Source of the DNA: Psychromonas sp. SP041
GTDB lineage: Bacteria > Pseudomonadota > Gammaproteobacteria > Enterobacterales > Psychromonadaceae
Length of the DNA: 64,000 nucleotides
Reading direction: 5' to 3'
Assembly (NCBI RefSeq): GCF_000470315.2
Contig: NZ_CBRF02000020.1
Location: 19,824 to 83,823 of the forward strand
A program made the translations under genes and the position numbers. The notes below the pieces were generated by a model that was given only the letters and a program-made list of their open reading frames with translations, had not been told where the DNA came from and did not search any database. Every line of letters starts with the position of its first letter. Position 1 is the stretch's first letter. Shown in pieces: positions 36,937 through 46,623 of this stretch.

Positions 36937-37975
36937 ATGCAACATAACCTAGTGTTATGAGCTTAAGCGATCTGCTAATTCTATTTTTGGCTTGCAGATC
37001 TTTTGTGTGTTGGGTTCTAGGTATTTCGATATTACCTTTTCTATTTTCTACTATCTAATTCAAAGTCAAAGCCAAAATCAAAAGCAACACATACCCCCTG
37101 CAGGCAGAAGCCAGCGCCCCGAGGTCAAAAGCAACACATACACCCCTGCAGACTAAAGTCAGCGCCCCGAGGTCAAAAGCAACACATACACCCCTGCAGG
37201 CTAAAGCCAGCGCCCCGAAGTCAAAAACAATACATAACCCCCTGCAGGCTGAAGTCAGCGCACCGAGGTCAAAAAAAACACATAACCCCCTGCAGGCTGA
37301 AGTCTGCGCCCCGAGGTCAAAAGCAACACATACCTCCCCTGCAGGCTGAAGTCTGCGCCCCGAGGTCAAAAACAACACATACCCCCCTGCAGGCTGAAGT
37401 CTGCGCCCCGAGGTCAAAAGCAGCACATCCCCCCCTGCAGGCTGAAGCCAGCGCTCCGAGGTCAAAAGCAACACATAACCCCCTGCAGGTTGAAGCCAGC
37501 GCCCCGAAGTCAAAGGCTGATAATAGTTGCTGAAAACCAGAAGGTTTTGAATTCGGGGCGCTTGGCGAATTAGGCGACAACCTAGTGTAATGAGCGGAAG
37601 AGCTCTGCGAGTCCTGTTTTTAGCTTGCTGATCTTTTTTGTGTTGATGTTTTGTCTTTGATATTTTCAGCATAAACTCAAAAGCACATATACCCCCTGCA
37701 GGCTGAAGCCAGCGCCCCAAAGTAAAAATCAACACATAACACCCTGCAGGCTGAAGCCAGCCCCCCAAAGTAAAAATCAACACATAACTCCCTGCAGGCT
37801 GAAGCCAGCGCCTCAAAGTAAAAATCAACACATAACCCCTGCAGGCTGAAGCCTGCGCCCCAAAGTAAAAATCAACACATAACCCCTGCAGGCTGAAGCC
37901 TGCGCCCCGAAGTCAAAAGCAACACATACACCCCTGTAGGCTGAAGCCTGCGCCCCAAAGTAAAAATCAACTCAT
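36937..37975. repeat. Tandem array of 48-bp REP-like hairpin units
   Basis: Nine units start (at CTGCAG) at 37098, 37146, 37194, 37242, 37290, 37339, 37387, 37435 and 37483. Six more are at 37696, 37744, 37792, 37839, 37886 and 37934 (the last reads CTGTAG). Spacing is 47-49 bp. Each unit is a hairpin CTGCAGGCTGAAGYCWGCGC followed by CCC and an AAGTCAAAA-CAACACATA-type linker. Stem changes are often compatible with pairing (AGTC/AGCC with G-T wobble; CAGC or CTGC ends). A long variant in reverse orientation lies between the blocks near 37555-37630. Because 48 is a multiple of three, long open frames cross it; I do not treat them as genes. Confidence 0.88.
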
Positions 37976-38426
37976 AAACTCATAAACTCATAAACTCAGC
38001 AAAATGAAATACCTTTCTTTTTATTGAGTAAAGTCAATGAGAGAAAATAAAAGATAAAAAAATTAGCCACACTGTAATAATTAAATATATTCAAAAATGT
38101 AATCGTTGTATTTTCGTTAGCCTGCACCTCCTCCCTATTTATCTAAACACAAACAACTGATTATTAAACAGTTTTAATTTAAAACCTAATAGCGATAGTT
38201 GCGTTAGTCACTATAAAAAAGGAGATCTGTTACTCCTTTTTGGTTGTAAGCATTGTCTTTGATATAAAAAATGAGTCATAGATCTAATTAATGAGAGCAC
38301 CCCACTCATCAAAAATGAAAGATGGCTCACAAAAGCATTAAATGTATTTAAAGCTAGCTCACAAAATAATTGAGTTAGATGAAAAGAATATTTAGAAAGG
38401 TGTTAGCTTCCATAAAGCAAAGTATG

Positions 38427-38444
38427 CCGTCATAAAACTGTCAC
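38427..38444 (+). promoter_or_regulatory. PhoB box of the alkaline phosphatase gene
   Basis: CCGTCATAAAACTGTCAC matches the Pho box consensus CTGTCATAWAWCTGTCAY at 17 of 18 positions. It ends about 60 bp before the start codon, and a TATTAGCAT that could serve as -10 lies eight bases downstream. Induction by phosphate starvation is expected. Confidence 0.85.
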
Positions 38445-38505
38445 ATTACAGTATTAGCATGCCAGCCATATCAAAACGATTAATCTATATTAAAAGGAAA
38501 TAACA

Positions 38506-40092
38506 ATGAAAAATAGTAAAGGACTTACGAGAGTAGCCATTGCGTTATCACTAGGACTTGTAAGCAATCTTAGTTACGCTGAATCTAAAATAAAAAATGT
38601 TATTTTAATGATTGGCGATGGTATGGGCCCTGGCCAAATGAGCTTATTAGAAGAATATGCAACTAAGGCACCGAATTCAATCTACAAGGGTCGTGATACC
38701 GCGATGAAAACGATAATTGATAATGGTGCTTTAGGCATGTCAATGCACAGCCCATTTAATGCCCTAGTTGTAGATTCAGCTGCTTCAGCATCACACCTTG
38801 CTACTGGTGTTGATTCTCCTTCAGAAGGTATTGGTATCGATAAAGATGGTAACCCTGCTGAAACAGTACTAGAAATTGCTAAAAAACTCGGAAAAGCAAC
38901 AGGGTTAGTTTCTGATACTCGTTTAACTCATGCAACGCCGGCTGCTTTTGCTGCACATCAACGACATCGTTCACTTGAAAATGAAATCGCTGCAGATATG
39001 TTAGCAACAGGCCCTGATGTCATGTTATCAGGTGGTATTCGCTATTTTATTCCAGAATCAGTTAATGAAAAAGGTGCTTTATATAAACAACTTATGGAGC
39101 AAACTGGCGGTACAATTGAAATAAAATCTAAACGTAAAGATGAAAGAAATTTATTGGCAGAAGCTAGCGATGCAGGTTATTCACTTGCTTATACTCGTGA
39201 TGGTTTAGCTGATGTTGAAGGCGATAAAGTACTTGGTTTATTTGCTTATTCAGGTATGCAAAATGGTATTACTTATAGCCAAACTAAAGACTCAGCTGAT
39301 CGTACTATGCCAAGTCTGAAAGAGATGACGATGAAGGCACTTGATGTGCTTGCTAAAGATCCTGATGGTTTCTTTTTAATGGTTGAAGGTGGTCAAATTG
39401 ACTGGGCATCTCATAGTAATGATGCAGGTACAGCACTACATGAAATGCTTAAATTTGATGAAGCAATTCAGTATGTTTATGATTGGATAAAAGATCGTGA
39501 CGATACATTATTAGTTGTAACAGCCGACCACGAAACAGGCGGTTTTGGATTCAGTTATTCACGCGCTAATGTACCAGAAGCTAAAAAATTAAGCGGTTCT
39601 ACATTTAAAGATCATGACTATAAACCAAACTTTAACTTCGGTACATTACCGACTTTAGATAGATTATACGGACAAAAAGAAAGCTTTGGCGACATGCTAG
39701 CTGAGTTCGATAAAACAGATAAAACGCCAGAATCATTATTAAAAATTGTTAACGCTAGCAGTGAATTTAAAATCGACTTAGCACAAGCTAAAAAGATTTT
39801 AGAAACTGAAGAAAACAAGTTTTATGATCCTGATAATACTTACCTAAAACTTAAAACGTTCCCTAAAGTTGACGATTTCGAAGCCTTTTATGTATACGGT
39901 CAAGATATTCGTGGTGACTTAATTGGACGTGAACTAGGTCAGGAACAAAATATTGTTTGGGGAACAGGAACACATACAAATACACCAGTAGCGGTTGTTG
40001 CTGTCGGTCCTAAAACATTTTCTGAGAAATTTTCTCGATTATCTCACCATACTGATATCGGTAAATTACTGATTGAAGCAGTAGAACAATAA
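38506..40092 (+). CDS. phoA: Alkaline phosphatase
   Basis: The 528-residue protein has a signal peptide to about residue 25 (LVSNLSYA). It then has NVILMIGDGMGPGQ with a metal-binding Asp, VVDSAASASHLATG with Ser91 as the phosphoserine nucleophile, DTRLTHATPAAFAAH and VTADHETGGFGF. These are the standard alkaline phosphatase motifs. It should act in the periplasm or outside to free phosphate from organic esters. It stands alone with a Pho box upstream and hairpins downstream. Confidence 0.93.
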   Translation: MKNSKGLTRVAIALSLGLVSNLSYAESKIKNVILMIGDGMGPGQMSLLEEYATKAPNSIYKGRDTAMKTIIDNGALGMSMHSPFNALVVDSAASASHLATGVDSPSEGIGIDKDGNPAETVLEIAKKLGKATGLVSDTRLTHATPAAFAAHQRHRSLENEIAADMLATGPDVMLSGGIRYFIPESVNEKGALYKQLMEQTGGTIEIKSKRKDERNLLAEASDAGYSLAYTRDGLADVEGDKVLGLFAYSGMQNGITYSQTKDSADRTMPSLKEMTMKALDVLAKDPDGFFLMVEGGQIDWASHSNDAGTALHEMLKFDEAIQYVYDWIKDRDDTLLVVTADHETGGFGFSYSRANVPEAKKLSGSTFKDHDYKPNFNFGTLPTLDRLYGQKESFGDMLAEFDKTDKTPESLLKIVNASSEFKIDLAQAKKILETEENKFYDPDNTYLKLKTFPKVDDFEAFYVYGQDIRGDLIGRELGQEQNIVWGTGTHTNTPVAVVAVGPKTFSEKFSRLSHHTDIGKLLIEAVEQ

Positions 40093-40100
40093 TGAACTAC

Positions 40101-40128
40101 TAACTATCACCTTAAAAGGAGATAGTTA
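40101..40128. promoter_or_regulatory. Hairpin just after phoA
   Basis: TAACTATCACCTT and AAGGAGATAGTTA pair with one mismatch around a short A-rich loop. No T-run follows, so it is not itself a terminator. It may protect the 3' end of the mRNA ahead of the terminator at 40138. Confidence 0.5.
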
Positions 40129-40137
40129 AGAAATGTT

Positions 40138-40178
40138 AAAAGCCGTATTAGTCATTAATATTACTAACACGGCTTTTT
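40138..40178 (+). terminator. Intrinsic terminator of phoA
   Basis: AAAAGCCGT and ACGGCTTTT form the base stem, with TTAGT/ACTAA pairing above it, and the run of T follows. It lies about 45 nt after the stop codon. Confidence 0.85.
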
Positions 40179-40910
40179 AAGTTTATGAACGAAGTATTTA
40201 TCAGACCATCTTTCTACCTATTTCTGCACTACTCTACTAAACTATTTCAAACTCAGTTTACTTTCTTAACTATAAATCTCTTACCTTTAGATTTTCTTAA
40301 ATCTATGATCACTTTTTCACCGCCAACTCCATACCGCCAACTCCATGTAGATTACATTTAGCATTGACTAAGACACTGACTAACATTTTAGTTAGTGTAA
40401 ATTACATACACCACGTATAAAAGGTTGTTCATAGTCATCTTAATTGTAAGCTTACGAACTGTTAATGCATTAACCTCTAAGTGAATTACTAATCAAGTAT
40501 TCCTATAGTTCTCTCCCCTGACCATTATTTTTCACTAAATAGACCGGAGTACATGGCATTATCTCATAATATAAAGATCTGTATCTTAGATATGAGAAAA
40601 AATTAAGGTGTCGTACAGTTTACAGATACCATTGTAGAGGCTTTTATTACGGCGCAGCATATACTTAAGTTTTTAAATTTACAGTTAAACCTTTAACTCA
40701 GACTTAACATTTAATACTTAAAAGATGGAATGTAGACATAATAAGAATCTCTACGTTAAACTCGATCGTAATAGAATAGGTGACTTATCTTATATGATGA
40801 TTTTTTGAGTTTATTTCAAGTATTGTTACGTAGCCATTTCAATATAGATTTAACGAAGGATAATGGTAAATGAAATAGAATCCTCTCATATACAACCCTA
40901 AATTCGCATA
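40179..40910. other. Gene-poor AT-rich stretch before the IS30 element
   Basis: About 730 bp hold no open frame that I can support and no recognisable repeat of the REP family. It may be decayed sequence that received the IS30-family element next to it. Confidence 0.4.
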
Positions 40911-40980
40911 ATAAGTGCAATTTCTGAGAAAGGTGGTCAGCTGTTATAGTTTGCTATCTTCTCGCCAAAGGAAATTGCAA

Positions 40981-41667
40981 ATGAATTATAAACAGCTGAC
41001 ACAAGAAGAACGATACCAGATTTACGTGTTGATTAAAGCAAATCATAATCAAAAAGAAATAGCTAAGATACTTGGACGCTCTGCGTCTTCAATATCAAGA
41101 GAGTTAAAACGTAATAAAGACCTTAGAGGTTATCGCCCTAAACAAGCTCAAAGTTTAGCAGTTAAAAGACGCGTTACAGCGGCTAAATCAGTGAAAATAA
41201 CCGACCATGTTAAAAAGTGGATCCACGATTTATTATGGAAAGACTTCACGCCTGAGCAAATCGTTGGTCGTCTGGCTCTAGAAGGAAAAATAACGCTTCA
41301 TCATGAGAGTGTGTATCGCTATATCTATCAAGATAAAGCCAGTGGTGGCACTCTATACAAGAAACTAACACGTGCTTGTAAGAAGTATAAAAAGCGTTAT
41401 GGTAGTTATGATAAATACGGGCAATTAGTTAATCCCGTCAGTATTGATGAGCGCCCAGATATTGTTGATACCAAAAGCCGTATTGGTGATTGGGAAGGTG
41501 ATACTGTTATCGGTAAAGGTCGAAAGAATGCGTTCGTTACTATGGTTGCAAGAAAAACATTATTTACCGTGGTTAAACGTATTGAGAGTAAACATGCTGA
41601 TATAACGGCTGATGCACTGATTAGCAGTATGAAGCCTCTACAATCGCATATTCTGACCATTAGATAA
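40981..41667 (+). pseudogene. IS30-family transposase, N-terminal fragment
   Basis: The start MNYKQLTQEERYQIYVLIKA and the helix-turn-helix KEIAKILGRSASSISRELKR are typical of IS30. RIGDWEGDTVIGKG gives the first catalytic Asp. The frame stops at TAA inside the 8-bp duplicated target of the IS66 insertion. The rest of the protein resumes at 44044. An upstream Met at 40915 extends over the left IS end and is unlikely to be the true start. Confidence 0.88.
41660..41667. repeat. Left 8-bp target duplication of the IS66 element
   Basis: TTAGATAA here is repeated exactly at 44044-44051 on the other side of the IS66 element. Eight bases is the usual duplication for IS66. Confidence 0.9.
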
Positions 41668-41689
41668 GTAAGCGTCTAGCGAATCACAC

Positions 41690-43192
41690 CTACTTTTTAA
41701 CATTCCATGGTAACAAGCTATCGATATCGGGCTCTGGTTTGCACAGTTCATCAAGGCAAGCATTGACGTAATCAAATGGGATCAGACCATTTGCCTTGGC
41801 GGTTTCTACAATACTGTAAAGTGTCGCACTAGCATGGGCACCATTGGTCGTTTGGCTAAATAACCAATTCTTTCGTCCTATCACAAACGGTTTTACTGCA
41901 CGCTCTGCCCGATTGTTATCAATACTTAATCGACCATCATCTAGGTAGCGTATCAGCTTGTGCCATTGATTGGCTAGATAGTTAGCCGCTTCTATTAGCT
42001 TGCTGTTACCGACTAATTGTCGCTGATTCTGTTCAAGCCATGTGTTTAGCTTATTAAGAATAGGCAAACTATCTGCTTGCCTTGCGGTGTATTTTTCATC
42101 GATACTTTTATCTTTAATACGGGATTCAACGCCATACAGTTTCTGGATGAGACTCAATACTACATCGGCTTTACCTGCTTTATGTTTACCTTGTAGCTTT
42201 TTCGCGTCAATGAATTTACGTCTAGCATGCGCCCAACAACCTACGAGGGTAGCCTGTGTTTTACCATAAGCTTGATAGCCATCAACATGCAAGTAGCCTT
42301 TATAACCATTAAGATAATCGACTACGCAGGTGGCTGCGCGACTATTGTGGAAGTCGTAAAGCACGATATTAGGGATAGAATTATTCGGGACTGGTGAGTC
42401 TTGCCCTGAGCAATAGACCCACATGTAACTATTCACTTTATCAGATTTGACCACTTTTAATGGCGTTTCATCGGCAAACAGCGTGGACTGCTTTAGCAGC
42501 TCGTCTTTCAGTCTTTCAACTAATGGGGCGAAGCGGGTGGCTGATTTGTCTATCCAACTGCTCATGGTTTGGCGACTGAGCTCGATACCGTATTGCTTGA
42601 ACATCGCTTCTTGGCGATAAAGCGGTAAACCATATTGGTATTTACTAGTAATAAGTTGAGCTAACAAACTCGCTGTTGCTATCCCTTTATTTATCGGCAT
42701 CGCGGGCATGACAGCTTGTTTAATCGGTGTGTGAGTCGACGATTTATCACAGTGACGACAGGCGTATTTAGGACGAATATGTTCAATCACTTTAATTTGA
42801 GCGGGGATAAACTCAAGCTTTTCTGACTTATCCTCACCCATTTTATGTAGCTCACCGCCACAGCAACCACAGGTTTTATCCTCGATATCGTGGATCACTT
42901 GTTCACGCGGTAAATCTGTTGGTAGCGGCTTACGTATAGGCTTTTTACGGGGCGCGTTAGCCGATTGTTGCTCAGCCTTCAGGGCTTCAACAATCTCTTC
43001 TACTTCATTAAATAATTCACCTTGGCCAACAAAGCCTTCAGCACTTTTGCCGAATTGCTTTTGTTGGGCTAAACGCCAGCGCTCTTCCAATGCCGCAATG
43101 TGGGCATCTTTCTGTAAAGATAATTGTCGCTCATAGTCGAGGAGACTTTCAAGCTCAGCAATACGCTGCTTAAGGGCAAGTTCATTTTTCAT
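41690..43192 (-). CDS. tnpC: IS66 transposase TnpC
   Basis: The 500-residue protein has an N-terminal coiled coil (LESLLDYERQLSLQKDAHIA), a zinc-finger-like CGCCGGELHKMGE segment and a DDE domain with TLFADETPLKVV, HVDGYQAYGKT and SIDNNRAERAVKPFVIG. This is the catalytic protein of the element. It follows tnpB by about 80 bp. It is intact. Confidence 0.93.
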   Translation of the reverse strand: MKNELALKQRIAELESLLDYERQLSLQKDAHIAALEERWRLAQQKQFGKSAEGFVGQGELFNEVEEIVEALKAEQQSANAPRKKPIRKPLPTDLPREQVIHDIEDKTCGCCGGELHKMGEDKSEKLEFIPAQIKVIEHIRPKYACRHCDKSSTHTPIKQAVMPAMPINKGIATASLLAQLITSKYQYGLPLYRQEAMFKQYGIELSRQTMSSWIDKSATRFAPLVERLKDELLKQSTLFADETPLKVVKSDKVNSYMWVYCSGQDSPVPNNSIPNIVLYDFHNSRAATCVVDYLNGYKGYLHVDGYQAYGKTQATLVGCWAHARRKFIDAKKLQGKHKAGKADVVLSLIQKLYGVESRIKDKSIDEKYTARQADSLPILNKLNTWLEQNQRQLVGNSKLIEAANYLANQWHKLIRYLDDGRLSIDNNRAERAVKPFVIGRKNWLFSQTTNGAHASATLYSIVETAKANGLIPFDYVNACLDELCKPEPDIDSLLPWNVKK

Positions 43193-43272
43193 GACGCCTA
43201 TATTAAGGCATCACTACAGGCTTTCCAGTATTAAGTGAACAAGTGTTGATGATCATCAATTGATCCTTTTAA

Positions 43273-43623
43273 TTAGAGTACTTGCTTACCGGTAACATCA
43301 ATATTACGATGACCGATGACGTCATAACCCGATAATAACCAATGTAATTGTTGCTGACTTAAGGTCATGGTAGGAGATATAAGTTTGGGCCATTTGAACT
43401 TATGCTTATCTAACCGCTTATACCAGAGTGCAAAGCCGGTATTATCCCAATAAAGTAGTTTGAGTTTGTCACGGCCTTTATTACAAAACACAAATAGCGC
43501 CCCACTGAGCACAGGTAATTCAAGCTCTGCTTCCACCAAGGCCGCTAAGCCATTAATCGATTTACGAAAATCGACGGCATCGGCACATAAATAAACGGTG
43601 GGCACATCGACAAACATTCTCAT
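43273..43623 (-). CDS. tnpB: IS66 accessory protein TnpB
   Basis: The 116-residue protein has VYLCADAVDFRKSINGLAAL and GALFVFCNKGRDKLKLLYWD, the strong signature of IS66 Orf2. Its ATG overlaps the tnpA stop as ATGA. It is needed with TnpA and TnpC for IS66 transposition; its precise biochemical role is not well defined. Confidence 0.93.
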   Translation of the reverse strand: MRMFVDVPTVYLCADAVDFRKSINGLAALVEAELELPVLSGALFVFCNKGRDKLKLLYWDNTGFALWYKRLDKHKFKWPKLISPTMTLSQQQLHWLLSGYDVIGHRNIDVTGKQVL

Positions 43624-43961
43624 ACTGCTAGCCCCTTAACGATAGCCACAATATCGGTTGTTGCTAAATCGACTGGCAGGGTAAGTTGGCCTGTACGCAT
43701 ATCAAACTGTATGTTGTTTTGGTGAGTTTGAGCGCTGATTTCAGTGGTTTGTTTTACCTGGACAAAGCGTGATGCTGTGGGTCTTGGCGTTTGTGTTGGT
43801 AAAGGTGTTTTAGGCAAGCCCTCTGTCAATAAAGTGCGCTGTTTATAATAAGTGGCAATAGAGACATGATGGTGTTGGCAGAATTCAACATTAGTGCCAC
43901 TGAAATGGCTACGTAGTTGAAAGAGTTGTTGCCACTGTGCGCTTGTTCTGTAAGTTTGCAT
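43620..43961 (-). CDS. tnpA: IS66 accessory protein TnpA
   Basis: The product, of about 113 residues, has YRTSAQWQQLFQLRSHFSG and a helix-turn-helix-like FCQHHHVSIATYYKQR, as in IS66 Orf1. I place the start at 43961, where GGAG precedes the ATG by six bases. An upstream TTG in the same frame would add 14 residues. It is probably the DNA-binding protein of the element. Confidence 0.85.
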   Translation of the reverse strand: MQTYRTSAQWQQLFQLRSHFSGTNVEFCQHHHVSIATYYKQRTLLTEGLPKTPLPTQTPRPTASRFVQVKQTTEISAQTHQNNIQFDMRTGQLTLPVDLATTDIVAIVKGLAV

Positions 43962-44043
43962 TATCTGCTCCGAATTTATCATTGAGCAGGTATTCTTAGA
44001 CAATCAGAAAATCGATACTAGGTGTGCTTTGCTAGACGCTTAC

Positions 44044-44328
44044 TTAGATAATGGTAAAGAGTTCGCTCAACATGAAAAAATTGGGGAAAAGCTTAACGCG
44101 GATGTTTATTTTTCCCATCCTTATTCTTCTTGGGAACGAGGTATAAATGAGAATACTAATGGATTACTTAGGCGGTATTTTCCTAAAGGAACTGACTTTA
44201 TGACACTTAGTGAAGAGGAAATAGAGGACGTGGTATATAAGCTTAATCACCGTCCAAGAAAAACGAGAGACTATAAAACCCCTCACGAATTATTTACGGG
44301 GCAATCAGAGATTCTGGTTGCCGCATAA
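44044..44328 (+). pseudogene. IS30-family transposase, C-terminal fragment
   Basis: LDNGKEFAQHEKIGEKLNAD carries the second catalytic Asp and SSWERGINENTNGLLRRYF the Glu of the DDE triad. It is the rest of the transposase that begins at 40981. When the IS66 element and one target copy are removed, the two parts are still one base out of frame, so the gene was probably broken before the IS66 insertion. Confidence 0.85.
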
Positions 44329-44401
44329 ACGATTGCACTTATCACTTGAATTCAAGCAAATTAAAAGCTTTCTATATTATTATTTATTATTGCTCATATC
44401 T

Positions 44402-46339
44402 TCAACTGGTTTTTTCCTCGATAGTCCCTATGAATGCTAACTTAGCATTCCATACTAAATCACCAATATTATCAGTTGGATTAAAACCAATAGGCGATAA
44501 TAACAATATTTCACGGATCAAATTATGGTCAAAATGTTGACATGCTACATGTAATTTCTCTAATAAAACCATGTAATCTACTAATGGCAAAAATGACTCA
44601 TTGGCTGTCATAATTCGTTCATGTGCAGTATCATCAACATTTTCTCCTACAAGTAATTCTTCATAAAGTTTTTCACCTGGTCTTAATCCGGTAAATTTCA
44701 ATTCAATATCTCCATGAATATTTTTATCATTTTTTACTTCAAGGCCGGATAATTGAATTAAATTTTTTGCTAGATCAGTAATTTTTACAGACTCTCCCAT
44801 ATCTAATACAAACACATCCCCGCCTTTAGCCATAGCTCCAGCTTGGATAACTAATTGTGCAGCCTCCGGTATCGTCATGAAATAACGAGTTATGTCAGGG
44901 TGAGTGATCGTTAATGGTCCCCCTTCAGTAATTTGTTTTTTAAATAAAGGAATAACAGACCCAGATGAACCTAACACATTGCCAAAACGCACCATAGAAA
45001 AGCGTGTTCCATTGAGCTTTTTGTTTTCTTCTTCAGCTAAAGCCTGTAATCCAAGCTCAGCAAGGCGTTTCGTTGCTCCCATTACATTAGTAGGGCGTAC
45101 AGCTTTATCGGTAGAAATTAAAACAAAAGATCCAACATTACTTTCTATTGCAGCTTTCGCCGTATTGTACGTGCCAAATACATTATTATACATACCTTCT
45201 ACCACATTAAACTCTACCAATGGGACATGTTTATAGGCCGCAGCATGATAAACTGTATTCACTTTAAAGGTACCCATTACCATTTTTAATCGATTAATAT
45301 GTTGTACCGAGCCTAGTAAAGGTACTACCTTAGTTATCCCTCCCATTTTTTCAATAAGTTGCGTTAACTCTTTTTCAATTTCATATAATGAAAACTCAGA
45401 GCGATCAAATAAGATTATATCCGAGGGTTTACCTTTAATAATTTGTCTACATAACTCAGAACCAATGGAACCTCCAGCTCCTGTCACCATGACCACTTTA
45501 TTTTTGATATCAGCTTCAAGCAAAACTTTTTGAGGAGCGACAGGATCTCGTCCTAATAAATCTTCAATAGGAACGTCGCCTAATTGATCAATTTTCGCTT
45601 TACCAGAAACAATGTCTTCCATCGAAGGTACACTCAGTACCTCTACACGTAGATGAACTAATGAATCAATGATTTCTTTACGACTAGCACGAGATACATT
45701 TGGTACCGCTAGAAATATTTTACTAACGCTATATTTTGTAATTAATGACTCTGCAGTTTTTGCATTACAAACAGATAACCCTTGTATGACAGTGCCAATT
45801 AATGTTTTATCGGTATCGATAAAGGCAGCGGGTCGATATTCTTCAGAAGATTTCAAAGATAAAGCTAATTGTCGCCCTGCTCCTCCTGCTCCATAAATCA
45901 AAATACATTTCTGTCCCTTTTTCTTACCTTGAACCACCAAATTTTTCACAATTAAGCGAGAGCTCCCACAAAGTAGTGACAAAAAAGCAAAATAAATAAT
46001 AGGTACTGTACGTGGCATAAAGGCTTGTAAATAAAAAGATAAAAGAGCCAACATCATTGCTGATATTAGCGCCCCAATAAAAATAACAAATAAGGCATGA
46101 AAAGTAAGGTAGCGTAAGATAGCACGGTATAAACCTAAACGAACGAAGGTAACTAGAGTGATAACTAAAGTCCCCAGCAGCACATAAACATTTTTAATGT
46201 CCATAAATAATTCAATTTGCCCTAGACGCAAAGCAAAAGAAAAATAAAAAGCAATACAAATAAAAATTGAATCAAATAACAAACTAATAATACGTTTTTT
46301 AGGACGAGACAATTGGGAAATATAATTTAAAAATTTCAT
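44402..46339 (-). CDS. Nucleotide-sugar 4,6-dehydratase, WbpM/FlaA1/PglF family, membrane-bound
   Basis: The 645-residue protein has about four N-terminal membrane helices and a CoA-binding-like domain with ILIYGAGGAGRQLALSL. The catalytic SDR domain follows with VVMVTGAGGSIGSELC and DKAVRPTNVMGATKR. That last motif, with Met in the place of Tyr, is typical of WbpM-type enzymes. They convert UDP-GlcNAc to a 4-keto-6-deoxy intermediate for QuiNAc, FucNAc or bacillosamine. It lies downstream of the initiating transferase after a 283-bp gap and is likely the last gene of the locus. Confidence 0.88.
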   Translation of the reverse strand: MKFLNYISQLSRPKKRIISLLFDSIFICIAFYFSFALRLGQIELFMDIKNVYVLLGTLVITLVTFVRLGLYRAILRYLTFHALFVIFIGALISAMMLALLSFYLQAFMPRTVPIIYFAFLSLLCGSSRLIVKNLVVQGKKKGQKCILIYGAGGAGRQLALSLKSSEEYRPAAFIDTDKTLIGTVIQGLSVCNAKTAESLITKYSVSKIFLAVPNVSRASRKEIIDSLVHLRVEVLSVPSMEDIVSGKAKIDQLGDVPIEDLLGRDPVAPQKVLLEADIKNKVVMVTGAGGSIGSELCRQIIKGKPSDIILFDRSEFSLYEIEKELTQLIEKMGGITKVVPLLGSVQHINRLKMVMGTFKVNTVYHAAAYKHVPLVEFNVVEGMYNNVFGTYNTAKAAIESNVGSFVLISTDKAVRPTNVMGATKRLAELGLQALAEEENKKLNGTRFSMVRFGNVLGSSGSVIPLFKKQITEGGPLTITHPDITRYFMTIPEAAQLVIQAGAMAKGGDVFVLDMGESVKITDLAKNLIQLSGLEVKNDKNIHGDIELKFTGLRPGEKLYEELLVGENVDDTAHERIMTANESFLPLVDYMVLLEKLHVACQHFDHNLIREILLLSPIGFNPTDNIGDLVWNAKLAFIGTIEEKTS

Positions 46340-46623
46340 GTTTTTCTTACAATTAGAGGTGGGACTGAAGAAGTTTTTAGCTATTTTTGAGTACCAATAG
46401 ACAAGTTGATTTTAACACAACCAAAAAAAAAAATTTTAGATGAAATTAAACCATAGTTCAAATAACATTTATTCTTCTAATAATTTATTGTTATTTTTAC
46501 ACAAAAAATTATTAGAAGATTAAAATTACTGTAATGAGTCATGTTTAGTAGTTAGTATTAATGTATAATTTTTTAAAGAATAGCACGGCCATAAATGATG
46601 ATAACCTTTGGTTGATTGAAACA

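Larger units (their letters stand above)
41668..44043 (-). mobile_element. IS66-family insertion sequence, complete
   Basis: The element is 2376 bp. Its ends are inverted repeats, GTAAGCGTCTAGCGAATCAC at the left and GTAAGCGTCTAGCAAAGCAC when the right end is read inward. An 8-bp target duplication flanks it. It has the three IS66 genes tnpA, tnpB and tnpC in order on the minus strand, all open, so it may still be active. Confidence 0.93.
40911..44342 (+). mobile_element. IS30-family element, interrupted by an IS66-family element
   Basis: The ends are an exact 11-bp inverted repeat, ATAAGTGCAAT at 40911-40921 and ATTGCACTTAT at 44332-44342. Inside is one IS30-type transposase in two pieces, separated by the IS66 element at 41668-44043. 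Without it the element is about 1.05 kb, normal for IS30. A flanking target duplication is not obvious. Confidence 0.85.

Noticed and set aside
37055..37831. Long frame on the minus strand coding a 16-residue repeat (GRWLQPAGGYVLLLTS-like)
   Set aside because: It is caused by the 48-bp DNA repeat, which is divisible by three. Several frames are open at once, no ribosome-binding site is seen, and the same repeat is non-coding elsewhere.
37098..37975. Regular repeats that could be taken for a CRISPR array
   Set aside because: The linkers between the hairpins are nearly identical, not unique spacers, and no cas genes are in the window.
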